A stretch of 20,874 nt of DNA from the IMG/VR virus record IMGVR_UViG_3300033151_000140, positions 1 to 20,874 of that record. One strand, written 5' to 3'. Shown piece after piece: positions 5,535 through 13,302 of this stretch (position 1 is its first letter; every line of letters begins with the position of its first letter). The notes below the pieces were generated by a model. That model did not search any database, was not told the origin of the DNA, and worked only from the letters and a program-made list of their open reading frames with translations. The stretch is from a virus. A program made the position numbers and the translations under genes.

Positions 5535-8500
5535 CTATCGTTCTCGGCTGTGAGTCAATCAGTAGCCGCAATTCATCGGCCAGTCTGTCTATGGATTCCC
5601 TGATTCCCTCATCAATCGCCTGCCCGGTCCGGTGTTCGTCAACCAGAATATCAGTCTGGTTATTAACCGCCGCAGATACGTCCTGTGTCGCCTGTATGTT
5701 TAGGTCAAGCGGTGCGCCGATGGACTCAGCAAACAGTAAAGCCTGCTCGCGCAATATGTCACCCTGATCCGTAACCATCTGGGCAAGTGCCTCGGCCTGC
5801 AGGGTTGCAGCGGCTTCAACTTGATCAAGGAAAGCGATCAGGCTATCGGCCTGCGCTATTTGCCCTGCTTCATCCAGTCCGCCAAAGGCTTTATCAACCA
5901 GCGATTGAATCTGCGAAACGATACTGGCGATTTCTTCCGGTGAACCAGCCGTACTCAATGAGCGGTACAGTGCCTGTGCATCACCCATCATTTGCTCGAA
6001 CGTCTGCGGGCCTTCAATCGCCTCGCGGATCTTGTTCTGTTGCGCCTCGATGCTCTGAGATATGCCGGTGATCAGTTGGTTTACCGCCGCGAGATATTCC
6101 AGTTCGCCACGATACCGCGCATCTATCAGTTGTGATATTTCGTTTAACTGTTCCGGGGATCCATCAAAACCGCTAAACAGGTCTGACAATGCCGTACCAA
6201 TCATGGTCAGCTTTTCAGTGCTGGATGTTGCCGCGTTGTTTAATTGTTCTGCGAGTACATCAGCGGGATTTGAACCGGCAAAGGCTTCGATAGCCATGCC
6301 CACGGTATTCAATGCCGTTACATAGCGTTGTAGTGCTTCTGTCTGCGCTTCCAGACCATCAAACTGATTTACATAATCCCTGATCGTGCTACCGAATGAT
6401 CCAAGGATAACACCGAACCTTGAGTCCAGAAGGTTCTCAACCGTGATGGCTTCTTTATCCAGTTTGATCGACCATGCCGCGAGTGCGCTGGTTACTTTGT
6501 CCAGTTGGTCGGCAGACAGGAATGAAGCAATGGCCGCATCAAATTGCTGGATGGCATCAATCGCGCCGGTACGGAACTCGCCAACGCCACCACGACCGCC
6601 ACCCAAAAAGAAACCACCCAACGCGGATTCCTGTAATCCCTTGTTGGTTACATCACCACGCCCCAATGAACCCGCTCCGAATATCTGCGGTTTTCTGTCG
6701 CCAAATAGTCCACCGATAGCGCCACCCAGCAAGCCGCCGATAATAGAACCGATACCCGGCAGTATTGCTGTGCCGATCATTGCACCTACAGAACCACCGA
6801 TACCACCCTGCCCGCCGAATATCTTGTCACCCAGAACCCCGCCGATGATCCCGGCTAACCCGAACTGCCAGTTAGCTGCACCACCTGAGAATATATCGCT
6901 GAAATTGGCAAACGCCTGCTGTATCCCGCTGCCAGTGAATATGCTGGTAAACCCGCTGAATATGGAACTGATTCCACCACCGGCCATGCCACTGAATAAT
7001 CCACCCGCACCACCTAAAGCACCACCGGCTGCACTCGCGGCACCGGACGCAAGCCCGCCCGTCATTGCCGCGCCTATTCTCATAACTATCGGTTGCGTAA
7101 TTGCCGCATGGAGCATTTGCGCGATAGTGTCTAAAAACAGATCCTTGATTGATTGCAGGCTGAACTTGCCGTTCTTGACCAAGTTTGACCAGAAGGATTG
7201 GAACGTATCATCTAATCGTTTAAATGAATTCTCGATAACCGCAGCAACACCTACTGATGATTCTGCTATCTCTTCAATCGCCTCGGTTGTTTCTTCTTTG
7301 AACTCTTTTGCACCACCGACAGCATCCCTGTAATTATTTTCAAGCATCGCCAGCCATTGGTTGAACTCATCCCGCTTAATCTCGCCCGCCGCCAGCGCAG
7401 AAGTCAACACCGCAACCTGTGTATTGAAATCCTCTTCCAGTTCAATAACCGGATCAAGGTTGCGTTTCAGTTCTTCAAGTGAATCAACCAGGCTTTCTAC
7501 CTCTCTGGTTTCTTTCTTTATCTCTTCAGCCACTTTCTTGACAACAACAACAACATCCTTTTTAACCTTTATCGCTTCTTTGGTTCGTGCGATTTCAGTT
7601 TTAAGAACGCCTTCAGCCTTCCGCATTTCTGCGAACAGTCCTTTCTGCCTGCCCTCAAGAAACTTCAAGTCAGCAGCATACACCTTTGATGTCAGACTGC
7701 TCTTGCGCCACCATGATTCCTGTTTCTCTTTGACCTTCTGTATTTCACGCTCTAGCGCAACGATCTCTTTTGTGGCCGTTGCAATCGCTGACTGAAACTT
7801 GGCAATAGATGCGTTCTTCTGCATCGCCCTGGTCAGTTCTGTTGTTGCCTTTTCTGCATCACCGATAACATCATTCAGACTGCGGGTTGGTGTTAGCAGT
7901 CTAACCATCGCATCTGCAACCAGATTCACGCCGGGCAGTAGTTTCGCGCCAAGACCTTCAGCCAATAGCGTGATGCTGACTTTCAATCTGTCTAACTGGA
8001 ACGCAGACCCCTGCGCCATCTTTGCAAACGCCTCATCGGTTGCGCCCGCGCGATCTCCGGTTGCCTCCAGAATTGAATTGAACTCTTTTGCCCCATCAGC
8101 ACCAAGTGACATGACCGCAGTCAAACCTTCAACGCGCCCGAACAGTTTCTGGAGTTTTTCTACATCACCATCAGCAGCTACCTGTATATCATCAAGGAAC
8201 TTCGCAAGCCCCTTCGCTTCAAGAGCCTCGGCATTGAACGCAACGCCCAGTTCATCAGCCATTGCTACCGACTGAGATGATTGCTTGAGAACCGCAGCCA
8301 AAACACCGCGCAAGCCGGACATGGCTTCAGATGTAGCAATACCTGATTTGGTCAAGGTAGCAACACCAGCAATCAGCTCATTAATCGGAACCCCTGTTTG
8401 CGCTGCTATCGTGGCTACATTGCCGATACTGGTTGCCATTTCTTCAACCGTGGTCTTGCCCTGCTTCATGCCAACAAACAGCAGGTCGGATATGTCAGTT

Positions 8501-8967
8501 GCCTGTGATGCCTCCATCCCGTATGCGTTCAGGATAGTGGTCAGCGCATCAGCAGCTATTGCCACTTCTGTCACGCCGCCAATTGCCAACTTGTTAGAAG
8601 CGGTCAGCAAATCCATCTGCTCAGCAGCAGTTGATGCTCCGGCAGATATGATCTGGTATAACGCCTTGGCTTGGTCAACCGGCGATTTGCCGAACTCTCT
8701 CGACATATCACGAATGGAATCCGTCAACGCATCCATGTTGGATGTATCACCAACCAGCGTGGATACCTCGTTCATCGCCTTTTCAAACTTCACGGCCTCA
8801 TTGATCGCCACGCCCATCGCCGCTGTAACGCCGATACCCATCCGTTTAAAGGATGTCAGTATCTGCGCTGATCTGCGTTTTGATAGCGTGGTTGCGCGGT
8901 TTAGATCGCTGGTAAAATTAGCGATATCCGCACCAACGCGAACAACGAGTGAACCAATAGTTGCCAT
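5527..8967 (-). CDS. Tail tape measure protein
   Basis: A 1146-residue protein and the longest gene, lying between the chaperone and hub genes as in most siphophages. ATG 8967 is preceded by AGGAAATTGA. Residues of about 60-260 match the TP901-type tape measure core (FEKAMNEVSTLVGDTS, YQIISAGASTAAEQMDLL, ALTTILNAYGM, GKTTVEEMATSIGNV). Residues of about 370-505 are a charged coiled coil. Residues of about 626-762 are Gly/Ala-rich and hydrophobic (GGALGGAGGLFSGMAGGG), the usual membrane-active segment. No lysozyme or peptidase motif was recognised. At about 0.15 nm per residue, the family's rule of thumb, the tail would be near 170 nm long. The start lies inside the end of the frameshifted chaperone frame. 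Confidence 0.95.
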   Translation of the reverse strand: MATIGSLVVRVGADIANFTSDLNRATTLSKRRSAQILTSFKRMGIGVTAAMGVAINEAVKFEKAMNEVSTLVGDTSNMDALTDSIRDMSREFGKSPVDQAKALYQIISAGASTAAEQMDLLTASNKLAIGGVTEVAIAADALTTILNAYGMEASQATDISDLLFVGMKQGKTTVEEMATSIGNVATIAAQTGVPINELIAGVATLTKSGIATSEAMSGLRGVLAAVLKQSSQSVAMADELGVAFNAEALEAKGLAKFLDDIQVAADGDVEKLQKLFGRVEGLTAVMSLGADGAKEFNSILEATGDRAGATDEAFAKMAQGSAFQLDRLKVSITLLAEGLGAKLLPGVNLVADAMVRLLTPTRSLNDVIGDAEKATTELTRAMQKNASIAKFQSAIATATKEIVALEREIQKVKEKQESWWRKSSLTSKVYAADLKFLEGRQKGLFAEMRKAEGVLKTEIARTKEAIKVKKDVVVVVKKVAEEIKKETREVESLVDSLEELKRNLDPVIELEEDFNTQVAVLTSALAAGEIKRDEFNQWLAMLENNYRDAVGGAKEFKEETTEAIEEIAESSVGVAAVIENSFKRLDDTFQSFWSNLVKNGKFSLQSIKDLFLDTIAQMLHAAITQPIVMRIGAAMTGGLASGAASAAGGALGGAGGLFSGMAGGGISSIFSGFTSIFTGSGIQQAFANFSDIFSGGAANWQFGLAGIIGGVLGDKIFGGQGGIGGSVGAMIGTAILPGIGSIIGGLLGGAIGGLFGDRKPQIFGAGSLGRGDVTNKGLQESALGGFFLGGGRGGVGEFRTGAIDAIQQFDAAIASFLSADQLDKVTSALAAWSIKLDKEAITVENLLDSRFGVILGSFGSTIRDYVNQFDGLEAQTEALQRYVTALNTVGMAIEAFAGSNPADVLAEQLNNAATSSTEKLTMIGTALSDLFSGFDGSPEQLNEISQLIDARYRGELEYLAAVNQLITGISQSIEAQQNKIREAIEGPQTFEQMMGDAQALYRSLSTAGSPEEIASIVSQIQSLVDKAFGGLDEAGQIAQADSLIAFLDQVEAAATLQAEALAQMVTDQGDILREQALLFAESIGAPLDLNIQATQDVSAAVNNQTDILVDEHRTGQAIDEGIRESIDRLADELRLLIDSQPRTIGG

Positions 8968-9266
8968 TCAATTTCCTGAAAGCATGGGGCAGGAATGACC
9001 CTGCCCCGCTGGAGTGCTGCAAACGGCATAAAGTCCTGAATGGTGAAATCGCCACCACCACGCTTTTTAACGCCGGTTGCAGATGCAATAAAGTTGGTTT
9101 GATTGGCAGCGCGAATGTCATCGCGCTCAACGCCCCACGGATTAATCCGGTAATAACACTGGTATAACAATATCTCAGCAGATGACCACTGCCTTACTTC
9201 GTGAAAAGGGATGCCCATCGTCACGCTCAGAAATATTAGAAACTTGAGCGTTGGACGGGCTTTTAA
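8901..9266 (-). CDS. Tail assembly chaperone T domain, made as a G-T frameshift fusion
   Basis: An open frame that becomes accessible when ribosomes translating the upstream gene (9622 to 9263) slip -1 at GGGAAAT (9272-9266). The extension starts LKARPTLKFLIFLSV, continues GIPFHEVRQWSSAEILLYQ and NPWGVERDDIRAANQTN, and ends inside the tape measure gene with a 67-nt overlap. The fusion would be 119 + 121 = 240 residues. The W-S-x-x-E...NPWG...D-R-A pattern is that of T-type chaperone extensions. In lambda, gpG and gpGT bind the tape measure protein and recruit tail tube subunits. The GTG at 9224 is an unlikely start, because the frame is open and conserved-looking upstream of it as far as the slip site. 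Confidence 0.88.
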   Translation of the reverse strand, partial: LKARPTLKFLIFLSVTMGIPFHEVRQWSSAEILLYQCYYRINPWGVERDDIRAANQTNFIASATGVKKRGGGDFTIQDFMPFAALQRGRVIPAPCFQEIEWQLLVHSLFALVRISLILPAI

Positions 9267-9622
9267 TTTCCCTCCAATTCCTCAACATCCCCATCTGTCA
9301 TGCCATTGAGGCTTTGACAGGAATTAAAGATGCGTGAAATTGGTGCTGCCGACTTCTTGCCCAGCGCCACCATATCCTTGTCGCTGAACAAGCGGTTATT
9401 GTCGGCATCCACGATGCAACGTGCAATGAAGCGGGCGCGGAAGTTCTGCAATCTCTGCTTATCCCCCTTGCCCTTGCTGTCAAGCATGGACGCTTCAAAC
9501 GCATCCCGCTCACATGCCGCCATTGCAATAATCCGAACACTACCACCCCACTCAGGAACATCAATATCCTCATGGGAACGGTCATCGGCTTTTAAAATCT
9601 GGTCTTTGGTCAATAAGGTCAT
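9263..9622 (-). CDS. Tail assembly chaperone G
   Basis: A 119-residue protein between the tail tube and tape measure genes. It contains EDIDVPEWGGSVRIIAMAACERDAFE near the N-terminus and ends DGDVEELEGN. The VPEWGG...R...A-x-E-R-D-x-F-E pattern and a small acidic protein are typical of siphophage G-type tail chaperones. These bind the tape measure protein during tail assembly and are absent from the virion. The C-terminal codons overlap the GGGAAAT slip site, so a minority of product should be extended into the T domain. The start at 9622 has AAGGCG upstream at fairly long spacing. Confidence 0.9.
   Translation of the reverse strand: MTLLTKDQILKADDRSHEDIDVPEWGGSVRIIAMAACERDAFEASMLDSKGKGDKQRLQNFRARFIARCIVDADNNRLFSDKDMVALGKKSAAPISRIFNSCQSLNGMTDGDVEELEGN
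9266..9272 (-). promoter_or_regulatory. -1 ribosomal frameshift site, G GGA AAT
   Basis: Read on the minus strand, 9272-9266 is GGGAAAT. In the frame of the upstream gene it is split G GGA AAT and followed at once by the stop TAA (9265-9263). After a -1 slip it reads GGG AAA, then TTA in the open T frame. This is the X XXY YYZ form, and it differs only in the last base from the lambda G/T slippery site GGGAAAG. A stop directly after the heptamer is favourable for slippage. Confidence 0.88.
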
Positions 9623-9640
9623 TTTAATTTCGCCTTTTAT

Positions 9641-10060
9641 TTATGCCAGGTTATCGGTTACATCACCATCAATTTCAATGGTGAATGAACCGCGCACGAT
9701 GTCATCCATATTTGCAGCAAACGAAAAGTTCAATACAAAGCCACTGAATGAAAACGTGGTGTTCGGGCTATCGCTGAATCGAATGATGAAGTTCTGCACA
9801 TCACCAGCAAGGAACGCATCCCATGTATCAATCAACGCAGTCTCAGCAGCAAGGAAATTGAAGTCTGCGGAAATCTGACCCATGTCAGGGATACCAACGT
9901 CCTTGCCCTTGGCAGTTGATGCCAACGTAGTTGTGTCGATGACCTGACGCGAACCTGTCGGGCCCTGGAAAGAGGTTACACCACCAATCACGGCGTAGAC
10001 GATAGGGCTTGCGGAATCGCCCAGTTCAATTGTGCAGCCTTGTGTTTTTACACCAGCCAT
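9641..10060 (-). CDS. Major tail tube protein
   Basis: A 139-residue protein of the TP901-1/lambda V-like tube group, which polymerises into the tail tube around the tape measure protein. Landmarks are IGGVTSFQGP, VIDTTT (40-45), TTFSFSGFVLNFSFAA (about 101-115) and FTIEIDGDV near the end. An ATG at 10075 is in frame, but it sits on GGAG (10073-10070). I therefore take ATG 10060 (MAGVKTQG) as the start, because GGAG is then 9 nt upstream. Unlike other operon members it does not overlap its upstream neighbour. An 81-nt gap holds two hairpins, so its expression may be set separately from the head genes. Confidence 0.92.
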   Translation of the reverse strand: MAGVKTQGCTIELGDSASPIVYAVIGGVTSFQGPTGSRQVIDTTTLASTAKGKDVGIPDMGQISADFNFLAAETALIDTWDAFLAGDVQNFIIRFSDSPNTTFSFSGFVLNFSFAANMDDIVRGSFTIEIDGDVTDNLA

Positions 10061-10079
10061 AATAATTAACTCCATGCTT

Positions 10080-10109
10080 AAAAAGAAAAAGCCCCAATGT
10101 TACTTGGGG
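10080..10109 (-). terminator. Terminator-like hairpin before the tail tube gene
   Basis: On the minus strand CCCCAA (10109-10104) pairs with TTGGGG (10097-10092) across a 6-nt loop and is followed by CTTTTTCTTTTT (10091-10080). A 6-bp G+C-rich stem with a broken T tract fits a weak Rho-independent terminator or attenuator. It lies between the DUF3168 gene and the tail tube gene, in an operon that must be read through. It may reduce or process readthrough rather than end transcription. Confidence 0.6.
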
Positions 10110-10116
10110 AAGACCA

Positions 10117-10134
10117 GACCTGTGATTACAGGTC
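10117..10134 (-). other. Second hairpin in the tail tube leader
   Basis: A perfect 7-bp inverted repeat, GACCTGT/ACAGGTC, with a 4-nt loop, 7 bp upstream (in the transcribed direction) of the terminator-like hairpin. No T tract follows it directly. The two stems together fill most of the leader between 10142 and 10075. Possible roles are mRNA processing, stabilising the 5' end of a tail tube transcript, or antitermination. None is shown by the sequence. Confidence 0.6.
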
Positions 10135-10141
10135 GATTCAT

Positions 10142-10495
10142 TTAACCGATCAGGGCAAAATCCAATCTGACCCTGTGGTTTTGTGTTTGGTTGAAATAGT
10201 CGTCACCCTCGCCATTGAGGTATCCGACTGTGCCGTTGATTGCGGCTTTTGATGCCTCTGCCATTGATTTGGCTTCAGCATATGAATTTGATATGCAGTT
10301 GACCTGTAATAGTTTGCGCTCGGATCCCGGCGCGGCTGATAGTTTGTTGTGTGCTTCTGTCGCTATCAATTGATATGTCATATACGGGACCGCTGCATTG
10401 TCCGGTGCAACTTGCGGGTATATCCTGCTGCCGACCAATGCCGTCAAGGTTGCATCATTGTTCAGTGCTGCGAATAGGGTGGATTCAATGCTCAT
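10142..10495 (-). CDS. DUF3168-like tail terminator/completion protein
   Basis: A 117-residue protein. The sequence pattern (LFAALNNDATLTALVGSRIYPQVAPDNAAVPYMTYQL, then SERKLLQVNC) matches the DUF3168 family: a target of VGSRIYP, P-Y-x-x-Y and a strand-rich second half. DUF3168/gp17-type proteins cap the tail tube and join the tail to the head. The start shares ATGA (10495-10492) with the preceding gene. Followed by the double-hairpin leader of the tail tube gene. Confidence 0.85.
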   Translation of the reverse strand: MSIESTLFAALNNDATLTALVGSRIYPQVAPDNAAVPYMTYQLIATEAHNKLSAAPGSERKLLQVNCISNSYAEAKSMAEASKAAINGTVGYLNGEGDDYFNQTQNHRVRLDFALIG

Positions 10496-11016
10496 CGCCT
10501 TGGTTTGTTCCTGGTGCCAAGTTTTTTGGCGATACGTTCAAGATCACCACCAAGTTTCTGCTTGAATACTGCTGGCGCTTTGGTTTTGTTTGCTATTGCT
10601 GCCGGGCGCAGGAATGGTTGTGCCGACATCTTGTCTGTCCCAAGCTCTACCATTGTTCCGTAATACGCGCCTTTTGGGTCATCACGTCCGCGCCCTGTTT
10701 TGTATCCGATGTAATAAAGCTCTCTTGAATCACCTGCCAGTGTCGCCCGATCTCTATATCGAGCGGATAACAATTTCATGGTGATTGATCTTTTCAATCT
10801 GCCGGGCGGGATTATTTCCCCGTCCTTGGTTTCACTGCCTTCGCTGCTCATCGGGGCGCGGGCAACCGCATCATCTTTAACCACCTTTGCCATCGCCCGG
10901 GCCGCGTTGCGTAGTACGTTTTTTGGGAACCCTTTTTTACCTTGAATGGCCGGCGCTAAATCACGCAGGTTTTTCTCTAGCTGGGCAAGTCCATCAATCC
11001 TGATTGTTTCAGCCAT
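10492..11016 (-). CDS. HK97 gp10-like head-tail protein
   Basis: A 174-residue protein with the HK97 gp10 pattern: an N-terminal IDGLAQLEKNLRDL helix, VVKDDAVARAP, GRLKRSI, and YYGTMVELGTDKMSAQPFLRPA at about residues 120-145. The last motif, [YF]-x-x-x-x-E-x-G-T-x-x-x-x-A-x-P-F-x-R-P-A, is diagnostic. The longest reading frame would begin at a TTG at 11034. I prefer ATG 11016 (MAETIRIDG), which overlaps the previous stop by 8 nt. It acts at the head-tail interface during joining. It ends in a basic tail (TRNKPRR). Confidence 0.88.
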   Translation of the reverse strand: MAETIRIDGLAQLEKNLRDLAPAIQGKKGFPKNVLRNAARAMAKVVKDDAVARAPMSSEGSETKDGEIIPPGRLKRSITMKLLSARYRDRATLAGDSRELYYIGYKTGRGRDDPKGAYYGTMVELGTDKMSAQPFLRPAAIANKTKAPAVFKQKLGGDLERIAKKLGTRNKPRR

Positions 11017-11362
11017 TGTCAGTTTCGCCCTCAAAGCACATCATCTCTATCAGTGCGTTGGAATAACTGCGCTGATACGGCATCATCACGGTTTTAATAT
11101 CGTATTTTCTACCGTTGGCAGCATCTTCAACGCGCCATGTTGAATCAATCCCAGACCACTCAGATCCATAGCGGATAACGACGCGGGCTTGCAGCGAACT
11201 ATTAACCTGGTCGGCGGTGAAGTTTTCAGATCCGCTCAAGGCTTCAATACCGCCCCAGACAGTCGCCGTGGTTGACCAGGTGATTGTTACACCACCAAGC
11301 CCGTCCTGAGTCTCAACCTGTTGCTGCAGATTCAGCCTGTTGCGTAACCGCGCGGCTCGCAT
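11009..11362 (-). CDS. Head closure (head-tail joining) protein, SPP1 gp16 type
   Basis: A 117-residue protein with the pattern of the phage head-tail joining family: LRNRLNLQQQVETQDGLGGV near the N-terminus, TVWGGIEALSGSE, and a strand-rich second half with VVIRYGSEWSGIDSTWRV. These proteins plug the connector after DNA packaging and bind the tail. ATG 11362 overlaps the preceding TGA by one base (TGATG). It sits in the expected connector - closure - gp10 - tail terminator order. Confidence 0.9.
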   Translation of the reverse strand: MRAARLRNRLNLQQQVETQDGLGGVTITWSTTATVWGGIEALSGSENFTADQVNSSLQARVVIRYGSEWSGIDSTWRVEDAANGRKYDIKTVMMPYQRSYSNALIEMMCFEGETDNG

Positions 11363-11967
11363 CAGTATTCACGCCACGGGGCCAAGAGCATCTTTGTGGT
11401 TTCAAGCTCGACCATTTTCAGACTGGAATGTGTCTCGCGGTTCTCAAACAGATCCGCCGCCTGGAGCTTGATAGCTGATTTAATCGCTTCCGGCACTAAT
11501 CCTGCCAAATCCTGTGGGCTATCGTCCGATGGTTCTGAGCCCGCAACAAACGTGATCTGTACCGCATCATGCCTGAGAGCTACGCTCGGAATACTCACGG
11601 TGGTATCCCGGTAAATCACGCTGCGGCCCAGATCATGCCGGTATGCTCCAGCGTCTAGCGTGGTTAATACCTGCGGGCTGTCAGTGGTGTAATACTGGAT
11701 CTGCGTAACCGATGATAACGGCGGCAGCGGTAAGCATATCTCGGAATAGAATCCCCAGATGTCCGCGCGGTAGGTGCGCTGGACCAGCGACAGCTGATAC
11801 TGCTTTTCAACAAACTGCCGTGCAGCTGCAATCATCATGTGCAGGATCATGTCGTTGTCGCTGGTATCTTCGCAACGGCAATGCACCTTCATTTCATGCA
11901 GGCCAACAGGTTCGATAACAGGCACAACCGTTTCGGTCAGTTGCCTGGTTGATACTTTATAAGACAT
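11362..11967 (-). CDS. Head-tail connector, phiE125 gp8/HK97 gp6 type
   Basis: A 201-residue protein. The early segment (PVGLHEMKVHCRCEDTSDND) and the helix (MIAAARQFVEKQYQLSLVQRTY) match connector proteins of the phiE125 gp8 group, as does the final ETTKMLLAPWREY. It would form the ring below the portal. The start lies 11 nt inside the end of the accessory cassette gene upstream, so the six-gene cassette sits between this connector and the capsid gene, where many HK97-like phages place them next to each other or separated by only small genes. Confidence 0.88.
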   Translation of the reverse strand: MSYKVSTRQLTETVVPVIEPVGLHEMKVHCRCEDTSDNDMILHMMIAAARQFVEKQYQLSLVQRTYRADIWGFYSEICLPLPPLSSVTQIQYYTTDSPQVLTTLDAGAYRHDLGRSVIYRDTTVSIPSVALRHDAVQITFVAGSEPSDDSPQDLAGLVPEAIKSAIKLQAADLFENRETHSSLKMVELETTKMLLAPWREY

Positions 11968-12643
11968 CTTTCAGGTTTTCCCATGCAGTGCCATCTGCAA
12001 TTTCATCAAGGCTAAATTGTTTGTAGCTCATTTCGTGCATCCACTCTGACCTGTCACCACGATTTAACGGCGCATCAACAGACGGTGAACAGACTGGAGC
12101 GCAAGCGTTTTGATCATCCAGGCAGACGGTTGGTTTACCCTGCTTGATTGCTTCAAACATGCTCGTTCCTTTGCTGCCAATACAAATATCATGCGCGGCT
12201 ATCTGCGCCCCTAAACGGACTGGGCCAACGCCATTGGCTGGATGCTTGCGAATATTGACCACCCCGTACCGCTGCCGGGCTTGCATGGCTATATCTGATA
12301 CGTCTTGTCCGTAATCAGCCAGGATAAGACAGCTATCCTCTCCGGGCTGCAGCGGCTGCAGTTCCGGTTTCGGTCTTGGTGCTGTGCCTGTTGCGTACTT
12401 TCGTGACCCGTCCGGCATCAGCCAGAAGATAGCCACACAATCAGGATCGCCCCACCATGCGCGGTCAATCATCAATGGTGTTGAGTGCTTCCACTGCTCA
12501 AACGCGAAATGCGGGCCGCTTATTACATGGAAGTCATGCGCCTCAACGTATGGGCTGGGCGTTGTATCAAAACCTGCCGACTTAAACGCATTCGCATGAT
12601 CGCACTGGTGCGGCATGTTTAGGTTGTAGTGCATCAGCCCCAT
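11957..12643 (-). CDS. Putative GT-B-like glycosyltransferase
   Basis: A 228-residue protein. The C-terminal half resembles the sugar-nucleotide-binding half of GT-B enzymes such as capsule (KpsC/KpsS-like) transferases: VNIRKHPANG (about 129-138), a spacer, AAHDICIGSKGTSMFEAI and KQGKPTVCLDD (about 149-177). The H-P, the Ser/Thr-rich G-S-K-G-T loop with Glu164 and the G-K-P are the conserved positions. The N-terminal half (HFAFEQWKHSTPLMIDRAWWGDP) is not recognised. At 228 residues it is shorter than typical two-domain GT-B enzymes. AGGGG 7 nt upstream supports ATG 12643, which overlaps the previous gene by 10 nt. Donor and acceptor are unknown. The cassette context suggests glycan modification. 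Confidence 0.65.
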   Translation of the reverse strand: MGLMHYNLNMPHQCDHANAFKSAGFDTTPSPYVEAHDFHVISGPHFAFEQWKHSTPLMIDRAWWGDPDCVAIFWLMPDGSRKYATGTAPRPKPELQPLQPGEDSCLILADYGQDVSDIAMQARQRYGVVNIRKHPANGVGPVRLGAQIAAHDICIGSKGTSMFEAIKQGKPTVCLDDQNACAPVCSPSVDAPLNRGDRSEWMHEMSYKQFSLDEIADGTAWENLKDVL

Positions 12644-13302
12644 AAATTACCCCTGATTTCGCCGTGCCTCGCCTCGCTTACCCATAAATCATTTACATCT
12701 GCCGGATCAGGTTTGCCGTGGAACACCACGACTGTTGCGCCTTCCGGTAATCCATTCCGACAGTGGTATTTGTAGCTGATCATGTCGGTGCTTGAGAAGT
12801 ATTCAACGTCCAGTTTTCCTGCATCCCGCAGTTCTGTAATCCACTCCTGATCGCCCCACAATATCGGCGGTCTGTTAATCGGCGGCCAGTGTGCAATGGC
12901 AGGATCAAATTCATCGTGAATGATCTGTGCCGAATCGCCCTCCCAGTACATCATCGAACTCTGACAGCCACCATGCCCGGATACCGCCCAGTTCAGCCCA
13001 ATGCGTAGCTGATGACCGATCAGTGGCGCGACAAGGCCATCCAGTGAGCCGGTGATAACAACATCGAGATCAAGCCACAAATTGCGCGTATGACTCACTG
13101 ACCCGCTGAACAGGTTGGTTTTCCCCCACCATCCAGGTATGTCATTCAGTGGCTGTACGTTGTGGATACCTTCTATGTGATGTTCAGATATGCACTGGAA
13201 TATGTGTGGTTCCGATAGATGACGGTCAACCTGCCTTTTTAATATCCGTACCTCTTCATCAGGCGCGTGGTGGTTGGTGTTCATCGTCCAGACTGTGATC
13301 AT
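12634..13302 (-). CDS. Putative GT-A-like glycosyltransferase
   Basis: A 222-residue protein. RNLWLDLDVVITGSLDGL (about 73-90) carries a DxD-type metal/nucleotide-sugar motif (D78-L-D80) in the context seen in GT8-like and related phage and marine-bacterial transferases. Further landmarks are GWWGKTNLF (57-65), the WGDQEW motif (149-154), ISYKYHCR (175-182) and VVVFHGKPDP (191-200). All are in the expected order. No signal or membrane segment is present, so it acts in the cytoplasm. ATGA at 13302-13299 couples it to the methyltransferase gene. The sugar and the acceptor cannot be read from the sequence. Confidence 0.75.
   Translation of the reverse strand: MITVWTMNTNHHAPDEEVRILKRQVDRHLSEPHIFQCISEHHIEGIHNVQPLNDIPGWWGKTNLFSGSVSHTRNLWLDLDVVITGSLDGLVAPLIGHQLRIGLNWAVSGHGGCQSSMMYWEGDSAQIIHDEFDPAIAHWPPINRPPILWGDQEWITELRDAGKLDVEYFSSTDMISYKYHCRNGLPEGATVVVFHGKPDPADVNDLWVSEARHGEIRGNLWG

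Noticed and set aside
6386-7333. A 315-codon plus-strand open frame opposite the tape measure gene.
   Set aside because: Its product is Pro/Ala/Ile-rich low complexity, as expected from the antisense of the Gly/Ala-rich tape measure segment. It has no ribosome binding site or family pattern, and the minus-strand gene is certain.
8285-8998. A 237-codon plus-strand open frame opposite the tape measure start.
   Set aside because: Antisense shadow of the conserved tape measure core; no recognisable domain.
8901-9224. A separate gene starting at GTG 9224.
   Set aside because: The same frame is open back to the GGGAAAT site and encodes expected T-domain residues upstream of the GTG. A frameshift product is the better model.
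10061-10075. ATG 10075 as start of the tail tube gene.
   Set aside because: It overlaps the GGAG that is correctly spaced for ATG 10060, and the following MELII residues are not part of the usual tube N-terminus.
11017-11034. TTG 11034 as start of the gp10-like gene.
   Set aside because: TTG is a rare start, and the MRAKLT extension does not match the family N-terminus. ATG 11016 fits.
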